Origin: Pseudomonas mosselii
GTDB lineage: Bacteria > Pseudomonadota > Gammaproteobacteria > Pseudomonadales > Pseudomonadaceae
Length of the DNA stretch: 64,000 nt
Assembly: GCF_005796105.1 (NCBI RefSeq)
Contig: NZ_VAUO01000006.1
Coordinates: 186,001-250,000 of the forward strand
Direction of reading: 5' to 3'
Each line of letters starts with the position of its first letter. Positions within the stretch are counted from its first letter, which is position 1. The notes under the pieces were generated by a model, which was given only the letters and a program-made list of their open reading frames with translations, ran no database searches and was not told the DNA's origin. A program made the translations under genes and the position numbers. Positions 9,918 to 19,300 of the stretch are shown here, piece after piece.

Positions 9918-11240
9918 TCAACCTGCCGGGCGCGCCGGCACTTGCAGACTCACCCGCAAGCCATCGCCCTGATTGTCAAAGCGCAGGCTACCGGCGCAGC
10001 GCTGCACGATGGCCTGGACGATGGCCAGGCCCAAGCCACAACCACCGCTCTGACCGTTGCGCCAGAAACGTTCGGTCAGGTGTGCCAAGTCTTCCTGCGC
10101 AATGCCAGGCCCGTGGTCGCGCACCACGAAGTCCACCTGCCCCTCCACAGCCAGCACGTCCAGCTCCACTGCGGCCTCCCCACCATGGCGCAGGGCGTTG
10201 TCCAGCAGATTGCGCAAGGCCGCTACCGCCAGTGGTGCCGGCATGCCCAGGTAAACCTTGGCCGCCTCCTCGGGCAGGCGCAGCAGAATACGCCGGTTAT
10301 CGCCGCCACCGGCATCCTGGACCGCCTGCAATGCCACCTGCTCGGCGCTGCATTGCACGCCGTCGTCGAATGACAAGCTGCCCTCGACCCGCGCCAGCAT
10401 GAGCAATTGCTCCAGGGTCCGGTGCATGCGGTCGGTGCCTTGTTCGGCGTGCTCCAGGGCCTGCTCGCGCACAGCCCCTTCGGTCATGCGCGCTACCTGC
10501 AAGTGGGTCTTGATCGCCGTGAGTGGGCTGCGCAGTTCGTGGGCAGCATCGTCGGTCAGTCGGCGCTCGCGCTCGATGGTCTGGGCAATGCGCAGAAACA
10601 ACTGGTTCTGCGTGTCGAGCAGCGGCTGTAACTCGCTGGGCAGATTATCCACCTGCAAGGGCTCGACGCTGTCGGCACGCCGCTTTCGCAGGGCATCACG
10701 CATGCGGTTGAGCGGCGCCAAGCCCTTGCCCAAGCCGATCCACAACAGCCCGAGGCTACCGAGCAAGGCCATCAGCACTGGCGCCGAGGCGGCCAGCAGA
10801 ATCGACTGGTTGAGCGCCTCGCGCTCCAAGTGCCGGTCGGCGGTGGTGATACGGATATCACCATGGCTGTAGGTGAAGGTACGCCAAGAGGCGCCGTCGA
10901 TGGTCTGGTCGCGGAAACCGCTACGCTGGTCATCCATCGCGCCATCGTGCTTGTGATTGCTGGCGAGGATCTCGCCACGCAGCGAACTGACCTGGCACGC
11001 CATGCCATCCGGCACGCTGAGTTGATCAGCTGAGAAATGCGCATCCTCGCCCTTGGCTGCCAGCGGTTGCGGCAATTGGTCGACCAACCCTGCAACCATG
11101 CGCGCCGACGCCACCAGGCGCTGGTCGAGGGAGAACATCATCTGCTGGCGCAGGTCGCGCAGCATCCAGGCCGCAGCCAAGGCCCAGATCACGATGAACG
11201 CGCTGCCGAGGATCAGCGACAGGCGTACCCGCAGGCTCAT
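9918..11240 (-). CDS. dsbS: DsbS, membrane sensor histidine kinase
   Basis: A 440-residue sensor kinase. Transmembrane helix 1 spans about residues 7-27, a periplasmic domain about 28-145, and helix 2 about 146-168. Then come HAMP, a DHp domain with phospho-acceptor His234 (DDAAHELRSPLTAI), and an HATPase with LLDNALRHGG and DHGPGIA. The periplasmic domain carries a single Cys at residue 82 (GMACQV). In P. aeruginosa DsbS a Cys at this number is reported to sense copper. It overlaps dsbR by 4 bases and faces away from dsbD, the same arrangement as PA2476-PA2480, so the name is by synteny and family. Confidence 0.85.
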   Translation of the reverse strand: MSLRVRLSLILGSAFIVIWALAAAWMLRDLRQQMMFSLDQRLVASARMVAGLVDQLPQPLAAKGEDAHFSADQLSVPDGMACQVSSLRGEILASNHKHDGAMDDQRSGFRDQTIDGASWRTFTYSHGDIRITTADRHLEREALNQSILLAASAPVLMALLGSLGLLWIGLGKGLAPLNRMRDALRKRRADSVEPLQVDNLPSELQPLLDTQNQLFLRIAQTIERERRLTDDAAHELRSPLTAIKTHLQVARMTEGAVREQALEHAEQGTDRMHRTLEQLLMLARVEGSLSFDDGVQCSAEQVALQAVQDAGGGDNRRILLRLPEEAAKVYLGMPAPLAVAALRNLLDNALRHGGEAAVELDVLAVEGQVDFVVRDHGPGIAQEDLAHLTERFWRNGQSGGCGLGLAIVQAIVQRCAGSLRFDNQGDGLRVSLQVPARPAG

Positions 11241-11917
11241 GGCGAAACCTCCGGGGCCTGTGCAGGCCCCAGGCGATAACCCAGCCCGCGCACGGTCTCG
11301 ACGATGCCGTTGCCGAGCTTGCGCCGCAGGTGGTGAATATGCACGTTGAGGGCGTTGCTCTCAACTTCATCGCTGAAGCCGTAGACGCAATCTTTGAGCT
11401 GCTCGCTGGACAGCACCCGGCCGGGGTTCTGCAACAACGCTTGCAACAAGGCCTGCTCGCGCCGCGAAAGGTCCACTGGCTGGCCAGCCAGAGTGGCCGC
11501 GCAACTGCTCGGGTCGTAGCACAGCGGACCGTGCTCGATGACATTCACGGCACGCCCCGCCATCCGCCTCAACAAGGTGTGCAGGCGCGCGGCCAGTTCG
11601 CGCAGGTCGAACGGCTTGAGCAAGTAGTCGTCGGCGCCAGCCTGCAAGCCATCGACACGGTCGGTGACCGCATCGCGTGCGGTGAGCACCAACACCGGCA
11701 AGGTCTCGCCCTGCTGACGCAGGCGACGCAGCAGTTTCAAGCCATCTTCGTCAGGCAGGCCCAAGTCGAGGATCATCACGTCGAACTGCGCCGCCTGGAG
11801 CATTTGCCGGGCCTGCGAAGCACTGGCCACCCGGTCCACGGTCAGGCCCTGGGCGCACAGTCCGGCGCAGATGCCGCTGGCGATCAGGTCGTCATCCTCG
11901 CAGAGCAGAACGTGCAT
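11237..11917 (-). CDS. dsbR: DsbR, OmpR-family response regulator
   Basis: A 226-residue regulator with an N-terminal receiver domain (acidic pocket CEDDD, phospho-acceptor Asp51 in MILDLGLPDEDG, KPFDLREL) and a C-terminal winged helix of OmpR type (LSRREQALLQALLQNPGRVLSSEQL, LNVHIHHLRRKLG). It is first in the dsbRS operon and divergent from dsbDEG. It is the likely regulator of that operon through the direct repeats in the shared intergenic region. Similar to QseB/PmrA-type regulators, so identity rests on context. Confidence 0.85.
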   Translation of the reverse strand: MHVLLCEDDDLIASGICAGLCAQGLTVDRVASASQARQMLQAAQFDVMILDLGLPDEDGLKLLRRLRQQGETLPVLVLTARDAVTDRVDGLQAGADDYLLKPFDLRELAARLHTLLRRMAGRAVNVIEHGPLCYDPSSCAATLAGQPVDLSRREQALLQALLQNPGRVLSSEQLKDCVYGFSDEVESNALNVHIHHLRRKLGNGIVETVRGLGYRLGPAQAPEVSP

Positions 11918-11961
11918 GGGGGCTTCCTCTGGGTTGGGAGGTGAGATTGCACAGGGCAGTG

Positions 11962-11977
11962 ATTAAGGGGAGATTAT
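11962..11977. promoter_or_regulatory. possible OmpR-type direct repeat near dsbR
   Basis: ATTAA and ATTAT half-sites lie 11 bases apart (11962 and 11973), the helical-turn spacing used by OmpR-family dimers. It lies 45 bases upstream of dsbR. Pattern only. Confidence 0.3.
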
Positions 11978-12025
11978 GGGCCCAGTCAATCGCTGCGCAT
12001 ACCGCTCTCGCGCAGTAGCAACAGG

Positions 12026-12044
12026 GTTTAACCTTGAGTTAATA
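12026..12044. promoter_or_regulatory. possible DsbR operator before dsbD
   Basis: TTAAC and TTAAT half-sites lie 11 bases apart (12028 and 12039), like QseB/PmrA-type sites. It lies about 50 bases upstream of the dsbD start, where a repressor or activator of dsbDEG could bind. Confidence 0.4.
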
Positions 12045-12090
12045 AGCCCCGGCCAGCATGGCCCCTATCAAGCTCTGCCAAGGCGTCGAC

Positions 12091-13833
12091 ATGCGTGTTC
12101 TCCTGATTCTGCTGACATTCCTGCTCGCCGGCCCACTCCAGGCCAACCCTTTCGCCGTCAAACCGGACTTCCTGCCGGTGGAGCAGGCCTTCGTGCTGAC
12201 CCAGGACCGCCTGCCAGACGGCCAGTTGCGCCTGTATTTCCAAATCCAGGACGGCTACTACCTCTACCAGAAACGCCTGAAGTTCGATGGGCTGCCCACC
12301 GACCAGCACCCCACCCTGCCCCAGGGCGAGAACCACCACGACGAGTTCTTTGGCGACAGCACCGTGTATCGCCAGCAACTGGAACTGCTGATCCCGGCCA
12401 ACGCCAGCGGCGAGTTGCGCCTGGGCTGGCAGGGCTGCGCCGACGCCGGCCTGTGCTACCCGCCGCAGACCACCCGCATCGCCCTTGGCGACGCCCAGGC
12501 GCCAAGCTCCGGGCAGGCCAGCGACCAGGCCTTGGCCCGCGACCTGCAACAGGCCAGCGACCAGGCCTTGGCCCGCGACCTGCAACAGGCCAGCCTGGCC
12601 TGGAGCCTGCTGGCATTCTTTGGCCTGGGGCTGCTGCTGGCGTTTACCCCGTGTTCGCTGCCAATGCTGCCGATCCTCGCCGGCCTGGTACTGGGCAACG
12701 GCGCCAGCGCCCGCCGTGGCTGGCTGTTGGCCGGGGTCTACGTGCTGAGCATGGCCCTGGTGTATGCCGGTCTGGGCGTGGTCGCCGCGCTGCTGGGCGC
12801 AAGCCTTCAGGCCTGGCTGCAACAGCCCTGGCTACTGGGTAGCCTGGCGGCGTTGTTCGTGCTGCTGGCCCTGCCGATGTTCGGCGCCTTCGAGCTGCAA
12901 CTGCCCAGCGCGCTGCGCGATCGTCTTGACCGCGCCGGCCAAGGCACGCGTGGTGGCAACCTGTATGGCGCGGCGTTGCTCGGCGCGCTGTCGGGGTTGC
13001 TGCTCGGGCCGTGCATGACCGCGCCACTGGCCGGTGCCCTGCTGTACATCGCGCAGAGCGGCGACGTGCTGCAAGGTGCGCTGGTACTGTTCAGCCTCGG
13101 GCTGGGCATGGGCATGCCGCTGTTGTTGCTGGTGACCGTGGGCAATCGCTACCTGCCGCGCCCCGGCGCCTGGATGAACCGGGTCAAGGGGGTGTTCGGC
13201 TTCGTGTTCCTGAGCATGGCCTTGTACACCGTGCGCAGCCTGCTGCCCGCGCCCCTGCTGCTGGCCCTGGCCGGGGCTTGGCTGATCGCCCTGGGCTGGG
13301 CCGCCTGGCCAGCCCTGCAACGCTTGCCGGCGCTGCGCGCGTTGCCGCTGCTCGGCGCGCTGTGGGGCGGCCTGTTGCTGGTGGGCGCCGCGGCGGGTGG
13401 CAACGACCTGTGGCAGCCGCTGCAACCGTTCACCGCCAAGGGCGGCAGCGTCGCCACCGGGCATGACGCCTTCACCACCGTCAGCACCCCCGCCGAGCTG
13501 CAACGCCAGCTGGACACGGCCAAGGTGCGTGGCCAGTGGGTCCTGGTGGACTACTACGCCGACTGGTGCGTGGCCTGCAAGGTCATGGAAAAACAGGTGT
13601 TCGCCCGTCCCGACGTGCAAGCCAGCCTGCAAGACGTGCACCTGCTGCGCCTGGATGTGACCGCCGACACCCCGGCCAGTCGCGAGCTGCTGCAACGCTA
13701 CCAGGTCCCAGGCCCGCCCAGCTTGGTGTGGATCGGCCCAGAGGGTGAAGAACGCCGCGCCCGCCGTATCACCGGCGAAATCGACGCCGCCGCCTTCCTG
13801 CAACACTGGGCGCAGACCAGGAGCCAAGGCTGA
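12091..13833 (+). CDS. dsbD: DsbD, transmembrane thiol:disulfide interchange protein
   Basis: A 580-residue inner membrane protein that passes electrons from cytoplasmic thioredoxin to periplasmic partners. Order: signal peptide (1-19), periplasmic alpha domain with the CADAGLC cysteine pair (about 118-124), a linker with a duplicated 12-residue unit, an eight-helix core with TPCSLPMLPI and GPCMTAPLAG cysteines, and a C-terminal thioredoxin domain with the active site WCVACK. The ATG at 12091 opens the signal peptide; an upstream ATG at 12058 lacks support. It is the paralogue called DsbD2 in P. aeruginosa, translationally coupled to the next gene. Confidence 0.92.
   Translation: MRVLLILLTFLLAGPLQANPFAVKPDFLPVEQAFVLTQDRLPDGQLRLYFQIQDGYYLYQKRLKFDGLPTDQHPTLPQGENHHDEFFGDSTVYRQQLELLIPANASGELRLGWQGCADAGLCYPPQTTRIALGDAQAPSSGQASDQALARDLQQASDQALARDLQQASLAWSLLAFFGLGLLLAFTPCSLPMLPILAGLVLGNGASARRGWLLAGVYVLSMALVYAGLGVVAALLGASLQAWLQQPWLLGSLAALFVLLALPMFGAFELQLPSALRDRLDRAGQGTRGGNLYGAALLGALSGLLLGPCMTAPLAGALLYIAQSGDVLQGALVLFSLGLGMGMPLLLLVTVGNRYLPRPGAWMNRVKGVFGFVFLSMALYTVRSLLPAPLLLALAGAWLIALGWAAWPALQRLPALRALPLLGALWGGLLLVGAAAGGNDLWQPLQPFTAKGGSVATGHDAFTTVSTPAELQRQLDTAKVRGQWVLVDYYADWCVACKVMEKQVFARPDVQASLQDVHLLRLDVTADTPASRELLQRYQVPGPPSLVWIGPEGEERRARRITGEIDAAAFLQHWAQTRSQG
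12514..12594 (+). repeat. 36-base in-frame tandem duplication inside dsbD
   Basis: Two identical 36-base copies (12514-12549 and 12550-12585) plus the first 9 bases of a third. They encode ASDQALARDLQQ twice in the linker between the periplasmic domain and the first membrane helix. Confidence 0.95.
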
Positions 13834-14663
13834 TGCTGACCGTCACCCTCGGCCCCCTGACCATGGCCCTGAACCACCTGCTGCTGCTCGCCGCGCTGGG
13901 CATCGCCAGCCTGGTCGGCTGGCGCGTGGCCCGGCGCGGCGGCGAAAACCCCGAGTCGGCGCTGTTCAACCTGTTCCTGCTGGGCCTGCTGTGCGCCCGC
14001 CTGGGCTTCGTGCTGGCTTACTGGCCGATGTACCGCGACGAGCCGCTGCAAATGATCGACATTCGCGACGGTGGCTTCCTGCTCAGCGGCGGCCTGTTCG
14101 GCGTAGTGCTAGGCACCCTCTGGCAAGGCTGGCGCCGCCCGGGCCTGCGCCGGCCACTGGGCTGGGCGCTGTGCAGCGGCGCGTTGTTCTGGGTGCTTGG
14201 CAGCTTCGCCAGCCACCTCTACAGCCAAGGCACGCAGCTGCCGCAACTGAGCCTGCGCGACAATCGCGGCCAGGCCGTGGCGCTGCACGACTACAAAGGC
14301 AAACCCCTGGTCATCAACCTGTGGGCAACCTGGTGCCCGCCCTGCCGGCGCGAAATGCCAGTATTGCAACAGGCCCAGCACGACTACCCCGGTGTGACCT
14401 TCCTGTTCGTCAACCAGGGGGAAACCCCAGAGAACGTCAGTACCTTCATGGCCACCACCGGCCTGATGCTCTCCCATGTGCTGTTCGACAGCGCCGGTGA
14501 ACTGGCCCGCCAAGTCGGCTCCATGGCGCTGCCCACCACGCTGTTCTACGACGCCGACGGCCGACTGGTCGGCAGCCACCTGGGCGAGCTGTCGCGGGCC
14601 AGCCTGCGCCATGCCCTGGAACCTTTCGACCCGCTCGAAACCCCTGCCCCACAAGGACACTGA
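13833..14663 (+). CDS. dsbE: DsbE/TlpA-like membrane thioredoxin with N-terminal Lgt-like helices
   Basis: A 276-residue protein. About residues 8-130 form several transmembrane helices resembling the prolipoprotein diacylglyceryl transferase fold (FLLGLLCARLGFVLAYWPMY, DGGFLLSGGLFGVVLG). The rest is a periplasmic TlpA/ResA thioredoxin domain with active site WATWCPPCRREMP and a cis-proline loop near ALPTTLFYD. It probably receives electrons from DsbD. Its ATG overlaps the dsbD stop by one base. In P. aeruginosa the equivalent is PA2477. The substrate is unknown. Confidence 0.85.
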   Translation: MLTVTLGPLTMALNHLLLLAALGIASLVGWRVARRGGENPESALFNLFLLGLLCARLGFVLAYWPMYRDEPLQMIDIRDGGFLLSGGLFGVVLGTLWQGWRRPGLRRPLGWALCSGALFWVLGSFASHLYSQGTQLPQLSLRDNRGQAVALHDYKGKPLVINLWATWCPPCRREMPVLQQAQHDYPGVTFLFVNQGETPENVSTFMATTGLMLSHVLFDSAGELARQVGSMALPTTLFYDADGRLVGSHLGELSRASLRHALEPFDPLETPAPQGH

Positions 14664-14664
14664 C

Positions 14665-15423
14665 ATGCGCCTGAACGCCCTGCTGCCCCTCACCCTCGCG
14701 CTGCTCGCAAGCCCCGCGCTACACGCCGAGGATCTGCCCAAGGCGATCCAGCAATTGCAGGCCAAGGGCGCGGTGATCAAAGGCAGCTTCGACGCCCCCA
14801 ACGGCTTGCGCGGCTACGCCGCCGAATACCAGAACAACGGCATCGCCCTGTACCTTACGCCCGATGGCAAGCATGTGCTGGTCGGCAGCCTGTTCGACGA
14901 GCAGGGCCAGGACCTGAGCGCCGAGCCTTTGCAGAAGCTGGTGTACGCCCCCATGACCAAGGCCATCTGGGCAAAGATGGAAAACACCAACTGGATTGCC
15001 GACGGCAAGCCCGATGCACCGCGCATCGTGTACTTGTTCAGCGACCCCAATTGCCCGTACTGCTCGATGTTCTGGCAGCAGGCGCGGCCTTGGGTGGAAT
15101 CGGGCAAGGTGCAGTTGCGTCATATCATGGTCGGCATCATCCGCGAGGACAGCCCAGGCAAATCCGCCGCGCTACTGGCGGCCAAGGACCCAGCCAAGGC
15201 CCTGCTGGAGCATGAGAAGGCCGGCAAGGCCAGCACCCTCAAGGCGCTGGACAAGATCCCGGAGGCGGTGCAGAACAAACTCGACGCCAACCTGGCCTTG
15301 ATGGACGAACTGGGGCTGTCCGCCACGCCGGCGATCTTCTATCAGGACGAGCAGGGGCAGTTGCAGAGCCAGCAAGGTGCACCACGGCCGGAAATGCTGG
15401 GGAAGATTCTCGGTAAGCGTTGA
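14665..15423 (+). CDS. dsbG: DsbG, periplasmic disulfide isomerase/reductase
   Basis: A 252-residue exported protein: signal peptide (MRLNALLPLTLALLASPALHA), N-terminal dimerisation domain, then a DsbC/DsbG thioredoxin domain with FSDPNCPYCSMFW (CPYC active site) and the cis-proline loop GLSATPAIFY. In E. coli DsbG protects single cysteines from over-oxidation; here DsbD and DsbE would keep it reduced. Last gene of the dsbDEG operon, one base after dsbE. The AT-rich toxin island begins right after its stop. Confidence 0.93.
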   Translation: MRLNALLPLTLALLASPALHAEDLPKAIQQLQAKGAVIKGSFDAPNGLRGYAAEYQNNGIALYLTPDGKHVLVGSLFDEQGQDLSAEPLQKLVYAPMTKAIWAKMENTNWIADGKPDAPRIVYLFSDPNCPYCSMFWQQARPWVESGKVQLRHIMVGIIREDSPGKSAALLAAKDPAKALLEHEKAGKASTLKALDKIPEAVQNKLDANLALMDELGLSATPAIFYQDEQGQLQSQQGAPRPEMLGKILGKR

Positions 15424-15433
15424 CACTCCAGAC

Positions 15434-15601
15434 TCAGATCGGGCAACTGGCTTTGAACGCCTTGAACCTTGAAAGATCGGCGCCGCTGGATTGCAGAAAT
15501 GCCACGGCGTCGATGAATGCGGTATACACGACCTGCTCAGCCATATCGTAGTCTTCAATCACATCCATCCGCGCTTGCGGCACCGTGAACCAATTTTTCA
15601 T
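15434..15601 (-). CDS. small hypothetical protein, possible immunity remnant
   Basis: A 55-residue reading frame (from the ATG at 15601, with AGGG 8 bases upstream; another ATG lies at 15616). The product has one likely helix-rich segment (MAEQVVYTAFIDAVAFLQSS) and no recognisable domain or signal peptide. It follows the 91-residue gene on the same strand by under 20 bases. Base composition is richer in A+T than the flanking genome, like the rest of the toxin island. It may be an orphan immunity gene or the tail of a broken one; expression is not certain. Confidence 0.45.
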   Translation of the reverse strand: MKNWFTVPQARMDVIEDYDMAEQVVYTAFIDAVAFLQSSGADLSRFKAFKASCPI

Positions 15602-15619
15602 TAACGGCCCTGCCATATA

Positions 15620-15895
15620 TCAAGGCCTACCCATTGCTTCAAGAAACCCTCCAAAACCGGCTTTCAACTGGGAGATATCATCACATTCGACACGTTCATT
15701 AAGCACAAAACGCTCAGTCTCCAAATTTATAACCTCGGCCACAAAGCTACCGTCTTCCCATACGGTAAATCTGGCTATGAATCGCTCGTCGGCAACCTCA
15801 ACAACCATGCTGTTGGCACCTTGTTTCGAAAGCCGGACTGGACGATTGGCTAGAGAATCCAGGTAATGCTCGAACTCCACAAGCATAAAGGGCAT
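15620..15895 (-). CDS. small acidic protein, candidate immunity protein (TriTu-like)
   Basis: A 91-residue cytoplasmic protein with alternating beta strands (ERFIARFTVWEDGSFVAEVIN, then LETERFVLNER). The pattern of FTVW, DGS, EV and LET residues resembles the TriTu family of polymorphic-toxin immunity proteins; this is recalled from family knowledge and not checked by search. It lies downstream of the rhs gene and its coupled immunity gene, on the same strand, after a 130-base AT-rich gap. That position is typical for orphan immunity genes kept after toxin-tip exchange. A second in-frame ATG at 15886 is possible. Confidence 0.6.
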   Translation of the reverse strand: MPFMLVEFEHYLDSLANRPVRLSKQGANSMVVEVADERFIARFTVWEDGSFVAEVINLETERFVLNERVECDDISQLKAGFGGFLEAMGRP

Positions 15896-16025
15896 CTCAA
15901 TCCAGCCATGTTTTTAATCTGACTTGAACGTTCTAGCTGCATACATTCCTCTGAACAACTTCCAAAAGAAACACTACTTCGCACCCAAACGCAACTTACT
16001 TCCGACCATGTTCCCTCATGATGCA

Positions 16026-16349
16026 TCAATACAGATAAGGGTGAAGGCAGTACGCCTTCACCAACTGCCTGACATCATCATCATAGACGCCACCGCTCTC
16101 TTTCTCAGAACTTTCAATTTTACGTTCCACCAACTGTTCATACGCTGCCGGCAATGTCGCGAACACCTTACCCCAATCAGACTCATAGCCGTGCATAGCC
16201 ACGAGTTTATCCAGAGAAGTATTGATCAACGGGCTGCCGGCATACAGCAATGACTCATGCTCACGACAGTCAAATTTCAAATACAAGATCGCTTTGATCA
16301 AGGCATTAGCCTCTTCCCTCGTCAACACCTCAACACGCCCCTCACTCAT
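16026..16349 (-). CDS. candidate immunity protein for the Rhs toxin
   Basis: A 107-residue protein with no signal peptide and no domain that I recognise. It is probably mostly helical (EEANALIKAILYLKF, KVFATLPAAYEQLVERKIESSEKE) and rich in acidic residues. Its ATG overlaps the rhs stop as ATGA, so the two are translationally coupled. Small proteins directly after an Rhs tip are, as a rule, the cognate immunity protein, and a cytoplasmic location suits an ADP-ribosylating toxin that acts on cytoplasmic targets. Function is inferred from position only. Confidence 0.7.
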   Translation of the reverse strand: MSEGRVEVLTREEANALIKAILYLKFDCREHESLLYAGSPLINTSLDKLVAMHGYESDWGKVFATLPAAYEQLVERKIESSEKESGGVYDDDVRQLVKAYCLHPYLY

Positions 16350-19300
16350 AGGTCACATCCTCTAGAAGCCACTTGGACATCAGTCATTTTCAGCCGTGTA
16401 TCATAATCCAACCCGGAGAAGGTCGAATAGGGATTCTTGCCAGCAAACAAGACATCCTTCAACCGCAAATTTCCGGCATGTATATATTCAAGCCTGCTCG
16501 ACAGGCTAATATTGGTTTTCTGCACCGAGTCAACTTTAAAAACAATGGCATAGTCGCCCCGTCCTTTATGGATTGGATTGTTGATGAGGATATCCCGATA
16601 GACATCATCCGGCGTCATCAACAGATCGGTGACGTAGACTTTGCCGCTGGAGTTGGCCTTGAGCACCCCGCTGTTCATCACGCCCTCAAACCCTGCCTTG
16701 TTGGTGTAGTGGATGAAGATATCTTCCGCTGTAAGCCCAAGCGGATCGACCCAGGCCAGGGAATTAGGCCCGTAGAGATACGCGTTGATACCCCCGGCCA
16801 ATCCGACCGGGTCAGCCTGCGTAAACCGCCCCACATCCGGATCATAAAACCGGAACGTGTTGTAATGCAGCCCCGTCTCCCGATCCAGGTACTGCCCTTG
16901 GAACCTCAGGTTCTGCTGCCGGTTCTGTCCCGGCGCGTGCCACTCTTCACGGCTGCTGCCCCACGCCTGGTAGTCGCTGTGCCAGACACTCAGCCCCTGC
17001 TCGTCGGTCAGTTGTTCGGGTAGCCCGGCGAGGTTGGTGTGGAAGTAATGCACAACTTCCTGCCCCGGCGCTCCATCAACACGCGCCAAGGGTTCATAGC
17101 TATCGGCGTCGACATACACATACAGGCTCTGCTTGCCGTCCTGCACCTCTTGCAGCAAGCGCAACCCTTGCCAGAAGAATTCGGTCTGACTCAGCGGCTG
17201 GTCATAGCCCTCGCGGTAAAGGCGTTTGTGCGTGCGTCGCCCAAGAGGGTCATAGCTGAACTCGACCCGCTCGCTGATCTGCCCCCGTTGTTGATGCACC
17301 CGCACCAGACGGTGTTCAGCGTCATATTCGAAGCGCTGGATCAGCCGGCTACCACTGCGCTTTTCACTCAAGCGCCCGAAGCGGTCGTAGCGATAGCGCT
17401 TGTCCTGGTACACCTTGACCCGGTTGTGCCTGACCGCACCACCCAGCCCGTGGCCGTCGAGCAGGTTGCCTGCCCTGTCGTAGCCATACTGCTCGACCAC
17501 CTGCGCGCCCGGCATGTGTTGGGTCAGGCCATGGATGCGCTCGGTCGGGCCATGGTCATAGCGAATCCTGGCCTGCAAGCTGCCATCGCCTCGCGCGGCA
17601 GCCTGCAACCGGCCGATGACTTGCTCGGCATCACGACTTGCACCCCGCCCCGCACGCTGAGTCTGGGTCACGACTTCGCCGATCAAGTTGTCGGCGGCGT
17701 CATACTGGTAGTCCTTCTGTAGCAACGCCAGGGTCGCCAAGCTCGCGTCGTGGTACTGCAAGGCTTTTTGTACCAGGCGCCCGCTGCTGTCATAACGGGT
17801 TCGCGTGTGCAAGCGGCCTTGGGTACGCAGCACTTCGGCGTGCAGTTCATCACGCTCGAAATCGCAGATCAGCCGGCCGTCGAGGTTGATCTGGTGCAAG
17901 TGCCCACTGCCGTAGTGCAGGTAATTGAGGCGACGTTGGTCGGGCAGGGTCAGGGTTTGCAGGTTGCCCAACTCGTCATGCCCATAGCCAAGCGCCCCCG
18001 CCCCACAGGTTTCGCTGATTCTCTGGCCAAGCAGGTCGTAACGGAATGCAAGCCGCTGCTGCGCGCCCTGCGCGTCGGTAAAGCTGACCGACAACAGGTT
18101 GTCGGCCGTATCGTAGGCATACGCCGTGACGCCATCAGCGGTGCGTTTGCGGCACACACGACCCACCTGGTCATGCTCGAACCAGCGGGTCTGAATGTCG
18201 GCCTCAGGCTCTGCCGGGCTGCCGGCGAACGGCGCTTCAGCCTCGCTGGCGGGATACAGGTCTACGCGGATCTGGTTGCCGCTGGCGTCGTAGTGATAGC
18301 GTTGGCCACCGCCATCGAGGTTGCGCTGGGCGCTCAGCCGGTCGAGTGCGTCCCACTGGAAGCGGTAGTGCTCGCCGTTCTCGTTCTCCAGTTGCAACAA
18401 GCGGTCGTACGCATCCCAAGTGAAGCGCAGCGTCAGGCCCATGGCATCGGTGCGCTGGACCAGTCGTCCACGGGCGTCGTACTGCCAGTGGGTGACGTGC
18501 TGCGCAGGGTCGGCATAACGCAGCAACTGCCCGCCCGCATCGACCTCGTAGCGGTCCACCCGTCCATCCGGGCGTAGGCATTCCAGCAGGTGCCCACGGG
18601 CATCGAAGCGATAGCGCGTGCGCGCGCCCTTGGCATCGTGAAGCTCGCTCAGGTGCCCGCGCTCATCATAGAGATAACGGGTGCTGCGCTCGGAGCAGTC
18701 CTGATAGCGGCACAACTGGCCGCACGCGTTCCATTGCAGGCGCTTGACCTTGCCATGCGGGTCGATGATCGATTGCAGCCGGCCACGCTCATCGTAAGCC
18801 AGGTGCGTACTACGCCCGAGCGGGTCGGTATCGCGGGTCAAGTTGCCTTGGCGGTCGTAGGTGAGGCGCCGGGTGCGCCCGCCCAAGTCGGTGATGTGGA
18901 TAGGCAAGGCCCAGTGCTCGGTATAGCGAATCAGTTCGCTGCGCCCTAGCGGATCCTGAACACTGACCAAGCGCCCGAGCGCGTCATAGCCATAGCGCCA
19001 TTGCGCGCCCTGCGGATCAATGCTGGCCAGCAGTTGCCCGTTGACCACTTCCTCGCGCCAGTGCTGACCGAGCGGATCGACATGCAGCAGCACCTCATGC
19101 AGCGGTCCCCACTGGTAATGATTGCGCCGCCCCAGGCTGTCGACCACATCGGTATGTCCCAAGGCCAGGTCATAGCTGAAGCGGTAGTCCTCGCCGTCTT
19201 CACTCCAGTGCCGGACTACCCGCCATTCATGCTCGGGTTGCGGCTCCAGCAACGGCGGCAAGCCCGGAACAGGCCTTGGGCAGGTATCGAAACGCTGCCA

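Noticed and set aside
8314..9972. Plus-strand frame of 552 codons opposite pvdH
   Set aside because: Shadow; pvdH on the other strand has all aminotransferase motifs, ribosome site and promoter box.
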